Source of the DNA: Aureimonas endophytica
GTDB taxonomy: Bacteria > Pseudomonadota > Alphaproteobacteria > Rhizobiales > Rhizobiaceae
Direction: 5' to 3'
Assembly (NCBI RefSeq): GCF_014642635.1
Contig: NZ_BMIQ01000002.1
Span: 62,001-126,000, forward strand
DNA length: 64,000 bases
The notes beneath the pieces were generated by a model, which saw only the letters and a program-made list of their open reading frames with translations, was not told the origin of the DNA and ran no database searches. Below, piece by piece: positions 1-8,878 of the stretch (the stretch's first letter is position 1; every line of letters begins with the position of its first letter). Both the position numbers and the translations under genes were made by a program.

Positions 1-501
1 CTTGTTGTCGCGGGCGAGGATCAGCGCCTGGTCGCCGTCCTCGTCGGTGACGACCATCGGGCTGCCCGAGACGCCATAGACGCCGAAGGTCTCCATCTGG
101 AGCTCGGGAAAGGCGCGGCCCATGCCGTCGGCATCGACGATCGGCAGGCCGAGCCTCGCGCCGACGACGAGCGGGATGGTGGAGTTGATGCCGCCGATCT
201 CGATCGGCATCGTCGCCGTCGCCCGGCGGCCGAGATGGGCTTCGAGGCGCTTCAGCGAGTTCACCGCCTCCTCGCCGCTCGGAATCTTCTCGACCAGCAC
301 CGAAGGCGCGCCCATCATCGCGGTCGGGATGACGAAGGCGTCGTCGGCAAGCTCGGTCGGGTCGATCAGCTCGACCTCCAGCCCCTCGTCGAGGCATTGC
401 TGCACCATCAGCCGGCCGACATAGGGGTCGCCGCCGCCGCCGGTGCCGAGAAAGGCGGCGCCGACCGCCAGGTCCTTCAGGTCTTCGGATGAGAGCTTCA
501 T
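1..501 (-). CDS. DUF917 family protein, N-terminal part (cut by window edge)
   Basis: The first 167 codons of a gene that runs off the left edge. The start ATG at 501-499 lies 8 bases past the end of the upstream HyuA-like gene, so the two are probably co-transcribed. The N-terminus reads MKLSSEDLKDLAVGAAFLG and is followed by a GTGGGGDPYVG glycine-rich stretch and a PTAMMGAPSV segment, which are typical of DUF917. DUF917 is usually about 360 residues and pairs with a HyuA/oxoprolinase-like protein; the family includes S-methyl thiohydantoin desulfurase. The substrate here is unknown. Family assignment is fairly secure, function is inference. Confidence 0.85.
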   Translation of the reverse strand, partial: MKLSSEDLKDLAVGAAFLGTGGGGDPYVGRLMVQQCLDEGLEVELIDPTELADDAFVIPTAMMGAPSVLVEKIPSGEEAVNSLKRLEAHLGRRATATMPIEIGGINSTIPLVVGARLGLPIVDADGMGRAFPELQMETFGVYGVSGSPMVVTDEDGDQALILARDNK

Positions 502-509
502 CGCCGTCC

Positions 510-2051
510 TCACGCGATCACGAGGTCGCCGACGGCCTTGACGCGGATGCGCGTCGCCGAGCCCGGCAGATAGGCGAGGGGCACCTCCTCGATATCCATG
601 ATCTTGACGGTGCCGGCGGCGGCGCCCGCCTTCACGGCCTGCTCGCTCGCTTCCCTCTTGGCCCCGTCCAGCACCGCCTCGCGGCTGGTGCCCTCCAGCG
701 AATAGATGCGGTCGACCTCGCCGCCGACCTGGGCGATCGCCGCGCCGATCGCATTGGCGACGGAGGCGTTTTCCGGCCGGATCACCTTCGAGGCCGAGGG
801 CAGGTCGCGCGAGACGAGGATCGAGCCGCCGCCGACGAGGACGACGGGCAGCGGATCGGCCGAGGTCTTCATGCGGTCCACCGTCTCGTCCACCATGCGG
901 TGCATGGTGTCGAGCGCCGCCGCGATGGTCTTCGCCGGCACATGGGCGACGCGCGAGCGGTCGCCGATATCCTCGAGGCCCGCCGCGACGACGATGTCGG
1001 TCGTCGTCAGCGTGTCGCCGCCGAAGACCAGCGCCTTCTTCGTGATCTCGTAGCCGACCGAATCCGGGCCGATCCGCATGCCCTCGTCGCGGACGATCGA
1101 GCCGCCGCCGAGGCCGACGGCGAGGACGTCCGGCATGCGGAAATTGGTGCGCACGCCGCCGATATCGACCGCGACCGCCGATTCGCGCGGGAAGCCGTGC
1201 ATCAGCATGCCGACATCGGAGGTCGTGCCGCCGATATCGACCACCATCGCCTCCTTCTCGCCGGCGAGCATCGCCGCGCCGCGCATGGAATTGGTGGGGC
1301 CCGAGGCGAAGGTCAGCACCGGATAGCGCTCGACATGGTCGGGCGTCATCAGCGTCCCGTCGTTCTGGCTGATGAAGAAGGGCGCCTCGATCGCCATGTC
1401 GGCCAGCGCCTGGCGGAAGGAGGCGACGACATGGCGCGAGAGATTGGCGAGGCAGGCATTCATGATCGTCGCGTTCTCGCGCTCCAGGAAGCCGACGCGG
1501 CCGATCTCGTGGCTGAGCGACAGGGCGAGATCCGGCACCTCGTTCAGGAGGATCTCGGCGGCGCGCTTCTCCATGGTCGGCGTCACCGGCGAGAAGACGG
1601 AGGTGATCGCGGCGGTCTTCAGGCCCTTCGCCTTGATCTCGCCGGCGATCCTCTGGATCTCCGCCTCGTCGAGCGGGGCGATCTCGCGCCCGTCGAACTC
1701 GTGGCCGCCGCGCACCATGTAGCGGTGCCGGCCGAGCGTACCGGCGAGATCGGCCGGCCAGTCGGTCATCGGCGGCAGCGCCTTGGTGGCGGGCAGGCCG
1801 AGCCGGATGGCCGCGACCTCCAGGAGGCGCCGCCGCTCCACCACGGCATTGGTGAAATGCGTGGTGCCGATCATCACCGCCTCGATCTGCGAGGCCTTGA
1901 CCGCGCTGGAGGTGAGGACCTGGCGCAGCGCCGCCACGACGCCGGACGAGACATCCGCCGTGGTCGGCGACTTGCAGGCCGCGACGACGGCGAGGCCGTC
2001 CATCAGGGCGGCGTCCGTATTGGTGCCGCCCACGTCGATACCGATCCGCAT
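510..2051 (-). CDS. Hydantoinase/oxoprolinase (HyuA-like) family protein
   Basis: A 513-residue ASKHA-fold ATPase of the HyuA/5-oxoprolinase type. The first phosphate motif is at the N-terminus (GIDVGGTNTDAAL), the second near residue 270 (VDIGGTTSDVG), and a glycine-rich adenosine motif (LVGGGSILVSRD) near 405. Family members use ATP to open cyclic amides such as hydantoins or 5-oxoproline. Full HyuA proteins are about 650-700 residues with a HyuB partner; this shorter form without HyuB is the version that travels with DUF917, which lies directly downstream. Together with the racemase and importer upstream, it suggests catabolism of a cyclic amide. The exact substrate cannot be read from sequence. 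Confidence 0.9.
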   Translation of the reverse strand: MRIGIDVGGTNTDAALMDGLAVVAACKSPTTADVSSGVVAALRQVLTSSAVKASQIEAVMIGTTHFTNAVVERRRLLEVAAIRLGLPATKALPPMTDWPADLAGTLGRHRYMVRGGHEFDGREIAPLDEAEIQRIAGEIKAKGLKTAAITSVFSPVTPTMEKRAAEILLNEVPDLALSLSHEIGRVGFLERENATIMNACLANLSRHVVASFRQALADMAIEAPFFISQNDGTLMTPDHVERYPVLTFASGPTNSMRGAAMLAGEKEAMVVDIGGTTSDVGMLMHGFPRESAVAVDIGGVRTNFRMPDVLAVGLGGGSIVRDEGMRIGPDSVGYEITKKALVFGGDTLTTTDIVVAAGLEDIGDRSRVAHVPAKTIAAALDTMHRMVDETVDRMKTSADPLPVVLVGGGSILVSRDLPSASKVIRPENASVANAIGAAIAQVGGEVDRIYSLEGTSREAVLDGAKREASEQAVKAGAAAGTVKIMDIEEVPLAYLPGSATRIRVKAVGDLVIA

Positions 2052-2095
2052 GGGGTGTTCCTCGAAGCTGTGAAGGGGGTTGGAAAGGGGCGGCG

Positions 2096-3169
2096 TCAGC
2101 CGGCGGCCAGCGCCTCGCAGCGCGCCGGGTCCCAGCCGGCCAGGACGGCGGCGCCGGGCGCCAGCCGGCGGACATGGGCCTGGTTCTGGCGCTCGGCGAC
2201 GAGCTCCTGGCCGCCGACCGACAGGCGGTAGCGCACGATCGGGCCCTGATAGGTCTCCGACAGCACGGTGGCGGGAAAGGGGATCGCGCCCGCCGGCAGG
2301 GCGTCCGGGTCGACCACGACATTTTCCGGGCGCACCACGAGCTTGGCCTTGGTGCCGGCGCCGAGGCCCGGCGCCGAGCGGGTCTCGAAATCGGTGCCGG
2401 CGAAGGCGACGCGGGCGCCGCCCGGCGTCGGGCCGCGCACCTCGATGTCGAGAATGTTGGAATGGCCGATAAAGCTCGTGACGAAGAGCGTCCGGGGCCG
2501 CTCGTAGATCTCCTCCGGACTGCCGACCTGGACGAGCCTCGACTTCTGCATCACGCCGATGCGGTCGGACATGGTCAGTGCCTCGTCCTGGTCATGCGTG
2601 ACATAGACGGTGGTGATGCCGAGCTTTCTCTGGAGATCCTTGATCCAGAACTTCATTTCCTCGCGCATGTTCTTGTCGAGGGCCGAGAGCGGCTCGTCGA
2701 GCAGGAGGATGCGCGGCTCGGTGACGAGGACGCGGGCCAGCGCCACGCGCTGCTGCTCGCCGCCCGACAATTGCCGGGAATAGCGCTCGTCATAGCCCTT
2801 CAGCCCGACCTGGGCGAGAACGGCCTCCACCTTGCGGGCGATCTCGGCCTTCGGCACCTTGCGCATCTTCAGGCCGAAGGCGACGTTCTCCGCGACGTTC
2901 ATATGGGGGAAGATCGCGTAGTTCTGGAAGACGATGCCGATGCCGCGCTTCTCGGGCGGCAGGTCCGTCACGTCCTCGTCGCCCAGCCAGATGCGCCCCT
3001 CGGAGGGCTGGACGAAGCCGGCGATCATGCGCAGCGTCGTCGACTTGCCGCAGCCGGACGGCCCGAGCAGCGAGAAGAATTCGCCGTTCTCGATCAGGAG
3101 ATCGACATTGTCGACCGCGCGCGAGGCGCCGTAGCTCTTCGTCAGCTTGATGAGGCGGATGTCGGTCAT
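2096..3169 (-). CDS. ABC importer ATP-binding protein (PotA/FbpC-like)
   Basis: ATPase subunit, 357 residues, of a polyamine/opine/iron-type importer. Walker A is GPSGCGKST at residues 36-44, the Q-loop is VFQNYAIFP near 79-87, the signature LSGGEQQR starts at 133, Walker B ILLLDE is at 153-158, and the switch histidine is His191 (VTHDQDEA). The region from about 280 onward resembles the TOBE regulatory domain of PotA/MalK proteins. It is the fourth and last importer gene of the minus-strand operon, after the two permeases and the binding protein. All catalytic residues are intact. The substrate is unknown; the company of racemase, HyuA-like and DUF917 genes argues against ordinary spermidine uptake. 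Confidence 0.93.
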   Translation of the reverse strand: MTDIRLIKLTKSYGASRAVDNVDLLIENGEFFSLLGPSGCGKSTTLRMIAGFVQPSEGRIWLGDEDVTDLPPEKRGIGIVFQNYAIFPHMNVAENVAFGLKMRKVPKAEIARKVEAVLAQVGLKGYDERYSRQLSGGEQQRVALARVLVTEPRILLLDEPLSALDKNMREEMKFWIKDLQRKLGITTVYVTHDQDEALTMSDRIGVMQKSRLVQVGSPEEIYERPRTLFVTSFIGHSNILDIEVRGPTPGGARVAFAGTDFETRSAPGLGAGTKAKLVVRPENVVVDPDALPAGAIPFPATVLSETYQGPIVRYRLSVGGQELVAERQNQAHVRRLAPGAAVLAGWDPARCEALAAG

Positions 3170-3278
3170 GGGCGTCGGGTCCGGGGGAGCGGAAGGGGGC
3201 CGCGCGCCGGTAAGATTCGGCGCGCGGCGGTCCGCCGGAGCAGGCTTGGGACGCTCCGGCGGGGACTCGGCGATCGGG

Positions 3279-4406
3279 TCAGGAGGCGAAGATCTGGTTC
3301 ACCGTCTCGACGATGTCGTCCTCGTTCTCGAGATAGCTCTTCCAGTCCGGCATCCAGAGGCCGTCCAGCGCGTTGGCCGTGTTCTCGACGCCCTGGTCGA
3401 GGAGACCCTTCGGCAGCTTGGCGTCCTTATGGCTCGGGCGGTAGAAGAAGACCTCGCCGATGGCCGTCTGATAGGCGGGATCGAGCGTGCGGTTGACGAG
3501 AGCGAGGGCCAGCTTCTTCTGGACCGGCTCCAGATAGCGGCTGACGGTCTTGGTCTGGGTGAGGATCGACTTGGGGTTGTCCCAGATATAGGCGTCGACC
3601 GGCACGCCCTTGGCCTTCTGGAGATAGACCTCGCCGTCGTTCTGCACGGCGATCTCGACCTCGCCCCGCTCGACGAGCGCCTGCATATTGCCGGTGAAGT
3701 CGGAGATCTTCATCGGCATCGCCTGGCGCATCGCCTCGTAGGCGGCGTCGAGATCGTACTGGTCCTTGCCGAAATTCAGCGCCGCGCCGATGAAGAAGTC
3801 CATCTGGAGCGTGTTGGTGGTGACATAGGTGCCGCGCTTGGCGGCATAGCGCGCGTCCCAGAAGTCCTTGAAGCTTGTCGGCGCCGGCAGGCCCGTATCG
3901 GTGCGGTAGACATAGCAGTAGCGCGAGAAGGCCCAGGTGACGCCGAGGCCGTTCGCGGTCGCGAAGGGCCAGACGCCCTTGGCGTTCGGCATGTTGGCGA
4001 TCATCTCCTCCTGCGGCAGGAAATAGTCGCCGGCCGCGGCCGTCTTGAACATTTCCGGCAGGTTCCAGTTCGTCACGGCGAAGGGCGGGTTCTTCGGCCC
4101 GTTGGCGACGAATTTCGGGAACCAGGGGAAGGAGCTGTCGTACTGCACCTTGCAGTTGAAGTCCTTCTCGAACTGGTCGAGCAGGTGCTTGCGCTGCGTC
4201 TCCTGCCAGAAGCCGCCCCATTCGGCGATGGTGATGGTGGCGCCGCCGGCGTCGAAGGTGCCGCCGTCATAGGTGACGTCCTGCGACCAGGCATGGTTGA
4301 TGTTGAAGAGATTGGCGCCGGAGGCGGCGAGACCGAGGGCGGCCGCGCCCTTCAGGATCTGGCGGCGGCTGGGCGTCGCAGGCGTCTTCGGGGTCTGGTC
4401 GGGCAT
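3279..4406 (-). CDS. ABC importer periplasmic binding protein (PotD-like, Tat signal)
   Basis: Extracellular solute-binding protein of the PotD/family 1 class, 375 residues. The N-terminus has a twin-arginine signal (SRRQILKG, about residues 13-20) followed by an alanine-rich hydrophobic stretch ending near AWSQ, so it is probably exported folded through Tat. Mature sequence features include VTYDGGTFDAGGATIT and ITIAEWGG at its start. It sits between the PotC-like permease gene and the ATPase gene, in the usual order for such importers. Polyamine binding is the family's best-known role, but opines, thiamine, iron and other compounds are also carried. The ligand is not determined. Confidence 0.92.
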   Translation of the reverse strand: MPDQTPKTPATPSRRQILKGAAALGLAASGANLFNINHAWSQDVTYDGGTFDAGGATITIAEWGGFWQETQRKHLLDQFEKDFNCKVQYDSSFPWFPKFVANGPKNPPFAVTNWNLPEMFKTAAAGDYFLPQEEMIANMPNAKGVWPFATANGLGVTWAFSRYCYVYRTDTGLPAPTSFKDFWDARYAAKRGTYVTTNTLQMDFFIGAALNFGKDQYDLDAAYEAMRQAMPMKISDFTGNMQALVERGEVEIAVQNDGEVYLQKAKGVPVDAYIWDNPKSILTQTKTVSRYLEPVQKKLALALVNRTLDPAYQTAIGEVFFYRPSHKDAKLPKGLLDQGVENTANALDGLWMPDWKSYLENEDDIVETVNQIFAS

Positions 4407-4439
4407 CGCGGCACTCCTGGGGAGGGGAAGGGACGGGTG

Positions 4440-5252
4440 TCAGCGGCCGCCGAAGAGACGGCGGAAGTCGACGAGGCGGGAGGACAGGATCGTCGAGACG
4501 ATGACGAGGGCGATGGCGAAGATGCCGGCCGCCGCCGCCGTCGGCTCGAAGCGGTAGCGGAGCGAGGTGTAGATCGCGATCGGCAGCGGCTGCTGGTCGG
4601 GCGTCGCGAGGAACAGCGTCACCTCGAACTGGCCGAAGGAGACGATGAAGGCGAAGAGCGCGCCGGCCGAGATGCCCGGCGCGACGATCGGCAGCGTCAC
4701 CTTCAGGAAGGCCTGGAGCGGCGAGGCGCCGAGGGCGCGCGCGGCGTCTTCCAGCGAGCGGTCGAAATCGACCATCGCCGCCGTCACCGTCGCGATGACG
4801 AGCGGCGTCGTCACGATGACATGGCCGACGAGGAGGCCGGCGAAGGACCGGGCGAGCCCGATGTCGCTCGTCGCGAAGAAGACGTAGAGCGCGAGCCCGA
4901 GCACGACGCCCGGCAGGACCAGCGGCAGGACGAAGAGCCCGCGCAGGAGGCTGGTCATCCGGCCCTTCGTCCGCGCCAGGAAGATCGCCGCCATCGTGCC
5001 GATGAGGGTCGAGATCAGCGTCGCGGCGCCCGCCAGCTTGAAGGAGAAGAGATAGGCCGGCACGAAGGTGGGCGAGGTGAGGAAGGCCTCGACCCAGCGC
5101 AGCGACAGGCCCTGCGGCGGGAAGGTGAGATAGTCGCCGGCATTGAGGCCGGTGAGGATCACGATCGCCACGGGGACGAGGAGCACGGCGAGCGCCAGCG
5201 CCGCGCCGAGCTTGAAGGGCAGGGCGATCCTGTCGGCGTCCTCGCGCATCAC
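4440..5252 (-). CDS. ABC importer permease (PotC-like)
   Basis: Inner-membrane permease of 270 residues with about six hydrophobic helices. The cytoplasmic EAA loop is visible as LEDAARALGASPLQAF (about residues 165-180), the contact point for the ATPase. Its ATG overlaps the stop codon of the upstream PotB-like gene by four bases, implying translational coupling. It pairs with that permease to form the membrane channel of the importer. Confidence 0.92.
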   Translation of the reverse strand: MMREDADRIALPFKLGAALALAVLLVPVAIVILTGLNAGDYLTFPPQGLSLRWVEAFLTSPTFVPAYLFSFKLAGAATLISTLIGTMAAIFLARTKGRMTSLLRGLFVLPLVLPGVVLGLALYVFFATSDIGLARSFAGLLVGHVIVTTPLVIATVTAAMVDFDRSLEDAARALGASPLQAFLKVTLPIVAPGISAGALFAFIVSFGQFEVTLFLATPDQQPLPIAIYTSLRYRFEPTAAAAGIFAIALVIVSTILSSRLVDFRRLFGGR

Positions 5253-6163
5253 GCCCGCCCTCCGGAGCTTCGCGCCGCGGCGCGCTGGTAGAGGAAGATC
5301 GCGAGGAGGCTGGTGAGGAAGAGCGTCGCGGCGATGGCCGCGCCGAACTGCCAGCGCCCCGCCTCGGCGATCTGCTGATAGATGTGGATCGGCAGCGTCA
5401 CGACCTTCCAGCCGCCCATCAGTGCCGGCACGACATAGGAGGAGATCGAGAGCGCGAAGACGAGGAGCGAGCCCGACAGGATGCCCGGCATCGACAGGGG
5501 CAGGACGACGCTGCGGAAGGCGGCGAGGCGCGAGGCGCCGAGCGAGCGCGCCGCCTCCTCGAAGGAGGGCGGGATCGCCTTGATGATGCCGATCAGCGAG
5601 ATGACCATGAAGGGCAGCGTCACCTGCACGAGGCCGACGACGACGCCGAAGAGATTGTACATCAGCGGCAGCGGGCTCTTGATGATGCCGGCCGAGAGAA
5701 GCGCGCCGTTGATCAGCCCGTTGTCGCCGAGCAGCACCATCAGTCCGTAGAGGCGGATCACCATGTCGAGCTGCATGGAGGAGAGGACGAGGATCATCAG
5801 CACCGCGTTGCGCAACGGGTGCTTCGTCTTGGCGATCACATAGGCGAGCGGATAGCCGAGCAGCAGGCAGAGGAAGGAGACGAGGACGCCGATGCCGACC
5901 GAGCGCAGGATCGCGCCGTAATAGATGTCGCGCGAGAAGATGCGGACATAGTTGTCGAAGGTCAGCAGCGGCTTGAAGGTCACGACGCCGGCGACGCTCT
6001 TGTTGAGCGAAATCGCGAAGAGCGAGGCCGTCGGCAGCACGAAGAAGAGCAGGAAGAAGAGCGCCGCCGGCACGACGAGCAGCCAGAAGACCGGCAGGCG
6101 CCGGCGCCGGGCGGGGCGCGCCGTCGCGGGCGTCTCCTCGGCGAGGGTTTCGGCGAGCGTCAT
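5249..6163 (-). CDS. ABC importer permease (PotB-like)
   Basis: Inner-membrane permease, 304 residues. An arginine-rich cytoplasmic N-terminus (ARPARRRRLP) precedes a first helix (FWLLVVPAALFFLLFFV). The EAA loop reads FEEAARSLGASRLAAF near residue 210. It is the first importer gene of the operon, 19 bases after the racemase gene. Together with the PotC-like protein it should form a heterodimeric channel for the PotD-like binding protein. Confidence 0.92.
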   Translation of the reverse strand: MTLAETLAEETPATARPARRRRLPVFWLLVVPAALFFLLFFVLPTASLFAISLNKSVAGVVTFKPLLTFDNYVRIFSRDIYYGAILRSVGIGVLVSFLCLLLGYPLAYVIAKTKHPLRNAVLMILVLSSMQLDMVIRLYGLMVLLGDNGLINGALLSAGIIKSPLPLMYNLFGVVVGLVQVTLPFMVISLIGIIKAIPPSFEEAARSLGASRLAAFRSVVLPLSMPGILSGSLLVFALSISSYVVPALMGGWKVVTLPIHIYQQIAEAGRWQFGAAIAATLFLTSLLAIFLYQRAAARSSGGRA

Positions 6164-6182
6164 CGCGGCACTCCGGTTCCGG

Positions 6183-6953
6183 TCACTCGGCGGCGAGCGG
6201 CAGCGCGGCGCGCAGCTTCGGATAGCCGACGAGCTCCTTCTGCGGCGGCGCCGGGAAGGTGAGGGCGCTGTGGCTGAGCCCCGAGCGCACCAGCGCGGCG
6301 GCGATGTTCACCGCCGTCGGGATCGGGTCGATCACCGGAATGTCGATGCCATGGGCGAGAAGGCCCTCGCGCACCGCGCCGGCGCAGCCGAGAAGGCCGG
6401 TGCAGCCGAAGATCACTGCCTCGGCGCCGTCGAGCTCCACCGCGAGCCGCGCCTGTTCGACCAGCGCCACCTTCGTGGCGTCGAGATCGTCCTCCAGTTC
6501 CAGCACCGGAATCTCGACATGGCGCACCGAGGCCATGCGGGTGGAGAGGCCGTGGATGGCGGCGGCGTTCTCGAACTGGGCGCGCAGCCGGCGCATCACC
6601 GTGACGACGCTGAAACGGTGGCCGAGCATGGCCGCGACATGCATCGCCGCCTGGCTCGGCCCGACGACCGGAATGCGCACCATCTCGCGGGCCGGGCGCA
6701 GGGCGGGGTCCGCCATGCAGTCGATGACGACCGCATCCGCGCCGTCGCGCTCGGCCTCGACGATCTTGGCGATCGTGTCCGGCACGCAGATCGCCGTCTC
6801 GAACTCGCATTCGATCGAACCCGGACCCTCGTCGATCTGCGAGCCGCTGACGATCATCCCCTCGTGACCCAAGGCCTCCAGGTCCTCGACGCGGCGGAAA
6901 CCCCGGGTGGTGATGGGCGAGACGACGCGGACATGGATGGTGCGGCCGGACAT
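6183..6953 (-). CDS. Asp/Glu/hydantoin racemase family protein
   Basis: A 256-residue enzyme of the aspartate/glutamate/hydantoin racemase superfamily, which inverts a chiral carbon using two cysteines as acid and base. Candidate catalytic cysteines sit in VVIDCMADPALRP (about residue 75) and VIFGCTGLLGC (about residue 180). I chose the ATG at 6953 (MSGRTIHVRV) over an upstream in-frame ATG at 7016 because the family begins just before the first beta strand and the extra 21 residues look non-coding. It is the first gene of the seven-gene minus-strand operon. Allantoin or hydantoin racemase activity is plausible, but the substrate is unproven. Confidence 0.88.
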   Translation of the reverse strand: MSGRTIHVRVVSPITTRGFRRVEDLEALGHEGMIVSGSQIDEGPGSIECEFETAICVPDTIAKIVEAERDGADAVVIDCMADPALRPAREMVRIPVVGPSQAAMHVAAMLGHRFSVVTVMRRLRAQFENAAAIHGLSTRMASVRHVEIPVLELEDDLDATKVALVEQARLAVELDGAEAVIFGCTGLLGCAGAVREGLLAHGIDIPVIDPIPTAVNIAAALVRSGLSHSALTFPAPPQKELVGYPKLRAALPLAAE

Positions 6954-7334
6954 GGCGTCCTCCTCAGCGGCGGGATGACCGAGAGATTGCGAAAGAATGG
7001 CGACGGGCAAAACCACGGAAACGGATAGGGTCGCCGCTCATGCGAGGAGGGGTTGGGTCAGCCTATCGCACGAAAGACCATCCATTCGGATAGGTCATGC
7101 CGGCCTTTACCGGGCGCGGACCCGCCTTCTGCTTCGGCATGGGCAGGCTGATGCCCAAATGGACCGCACTCCGCCCGGTCCGGTTGCGTCGCGGAGTTGC
7201 GGGCGCTCCGGCCGCGCCGTTGCCAGGGCCGACGCCATCCGAAGAATGGCTCGCATCGCCAAACGCGCCGCGCCACGCCGGCAGGTCACGTGCCTGCGCT
7301 CCGCCCGGTCGCCGCCGTCTTCGAGGATCGTTCG
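6954..7334. other. Intergenic region between divergent racemase operon and nitroreductase gene
   Basis: A 381-base divergent spacer that should hold promoters for both directions. I see no convincing RNA gene or conserved coding frame in it. Short frames crossing it look like GC-driven shadows. No clear -35/-10 pair can be assigned by eye. Confidence 0.5.
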
Positions 7335-8405
7335 ATGTCTCTCCCCGCCGCCGAAATTCCGTCGATGTCGCCGCCGCCGCGCGCCGCGCGGCCCGCCGCT
7401 CCCCTCGGCGCCCGGAGCCAGCCGGAGGCGCTCCGCTGGCGCACCCGCCTCGCGCTCGCCGCGCGGCTTGTCCGCAATCTCGCCTATGACGGCGGGCGCC
7501 TGTGGCGGCATTCCTTCCTGACCGGCGCGGCCGGACGCGAGCAGCGGCGCGGCCGGATGCGGATGGACGCGCATTTCCTCGAATACGGCATGTCGATGCG
7601 CGACCCGCGCCGGGGCTTCGGTCTCGACCGGGTGCATCGCCTGATCGACGATCTGGAACGCTCGCTGGAGTCGCACGGCCCCGACGCGACGACCGAGATC
7701 ATGCAGCGGACGCTCGACGCCTATCTCGCCTTCAACGCGGATGCGACTGTTGATCTCGACTGGCTGCGGCGCCGCCTCGCCGCCTTGGCCCCGCAGCCGG
7801 CGACGGGTCTGCGCGGCGGCAGCGAAACGGTCACGCGCGAGGCGATCCAGCGCGACGGGATGATCGACTTCCTCGCCTTCGCCGAAAGCCGGCATTCCAT
7901 CCGCCAATATGCGCCCGGCCCGGTAGCGCCGGAGAAGATCGAGCGCGCGGTGCGCGCCGCCCAGCAGTCGCCGTCGAGTTGCAACCGGCAGACCTGCCGC
8001 GCCTATGTCTGGACCGATCCGGCTTTGGTGCGCCGCGTCCTCGCCCTGCAATCGGGCAATCGCGGCTTCGGCGCCGAGATCGCCGGTGTCGCCGTCGTCG
8101 CCAGCGATCTCAGCCATTGGGGCGGCCCGGACGAACGCTATCAGGGCTGGGTGGATGCCGGCATGTTCGCCATGAGCCTCGCCTATGGGCTCCATGCCGA
8201 AGGGCTCGGCGCCGTGATGCTCAACTGGGGCGAAGAACATAAGAGAGACAAGGAGTTGCTGGCTCTGGCCGGCCTCCCGGACAGCACGCTCGTCGCCACC
8301 ATGATCGGCTTCGGCAATCTGCCGGACCGCCTCGTCGTGCCGGTCTCGCAACGCGAGCCGCTCGAACGCTGCCTGGTGCTGAACCGCCCGCTCGCGTCCG
8401 CCTGA
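7335..8405 (+). CDS. Nitroreductase family protein with long N-terminal extension
   Basis: A 356-residue protein whose C-terminal half (about residues 185-350) is an FMN-dependent nitroreductase fold: SRHSIRQYAPGPV for FMN phosphate binding, AAQQSPSSCNRQTCR, and GLGAVMLNWGEE. The first ~170 residues form an extension not found in simple nitroreductases (usually ~200 residues). The ATG at 7335 is chosen because GAGGA lies 7 bases upstream; the longer frame from 7197 has no such signal. It precedes the EPS genes on the same strand as the RTX glycanase but 470 bases away. Members of this family occur near polysaccharide loci, where the role is unclear. Enzyme substrate unknown. Confidence 0.85.
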   Translation: MSLPAAEIPSMSPPPRAARPAAPLGARSQPEALRWRTRLALAARLVRNLAYDGGRLWRHSFLTGAAGREQRRGRMRMDAHFLEYGMSMRDPRRGFGLDRVHRLIDDLERSLESHGPDATTEIMQRTLDAYLAFNADATVDLDWLRRRLAALAPQPATGLRGGSETVTREAIQRDGMIDFLAFAESRHSIRQYAPGPVAPEKIERAVRAAQQSPSSCNRQTCRAYVWTDPALVRRVLALQSGNRGFGAEIAGVAVVASDLSHWGGPDERYQGWVDAGMFAMSLAYGLHAEGLGAVMLNWGEEHKRDKELLALAGLPDSTLVATMIGFGNLPDRLVVPVSQREPLERCLVLNRPLASA

Positions 8406-8878
8406 AGGGTCTCGGGAGGGACGCCGAAGCGTCTTTCCCAACGTCATCCGGGATCGCCCCAGGGGCCTCCCGATGGCGCGCCGCGAATCACTTCGAGCGG
8501 CGCGGCGCGTGATCGATACTCCTAAAGGTTGCATTTGCCCAACAGGCTCGACGACTCGGATGTGTCAGATTGACGCATAGGATGGACGGTTAATTCCGGT
8601 GCTCCAGCGACCCTGATTCGCGACCGCGATTTCGACGGGTGACGCGCCTCGAAGGGGCGCCCAATCGCCTCGCCATCAGGCGATTGCTGCAATTTGAGAT
8701 ATTCCGTGAACGGCCTTTCCGGACCTCCGAAATCGGGGTCGGCGGACCCTTGCTTGATGCGCCCGTCAAGCGAAGCGAAACGGAAGACCCCGCGCTTTGA
8801 TCAGCTTGCGATAACCTTCGTAAACAAACTTTAACGGAGGTCGCCGAGCCTAGATCGAGGACAGAGGGGAGACGGGTG
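8406..8878. other. Intergenic region upstream of the RTX-type GH16 gene
   Basis: A 473-base stretch, visibly less GC-rich than its flanks toward the right end. It holds a perfect 9-bp inverted repeat (8662-8686, listed separately) and an AT-rich segment around 8816-8836 (GTAAACAAACTTTAACGG) just ahead of the ribosome binding site, so it is a likely regulated promoter region. I found no coding frame or RNA gene in it. Confidence 0.5.
8662..8686. repeat. Perfect 9-bp inverted repeat upstream of GH16-RTX gene
   Basis: CAATCGCCT (8662-8670) and AGGCGATTG (8678-8686) are exact reverse complements separated by 7 bases. There is no T-run after it, so it is not a typical terminator for the nitroreductase gene. 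It could be an operator or an RNA hairpin in the leader of the glycanase gene. Confidence 0.5.

Noticed and set aside
489-2231. 580-codon plus-strand frame opposite the HyuA-like gene
   Set aside because: Low-complexity, His/Arg/Asp-rich translation without any family motif; it is an antisense shadow of a real gene in GC-rich DNA.
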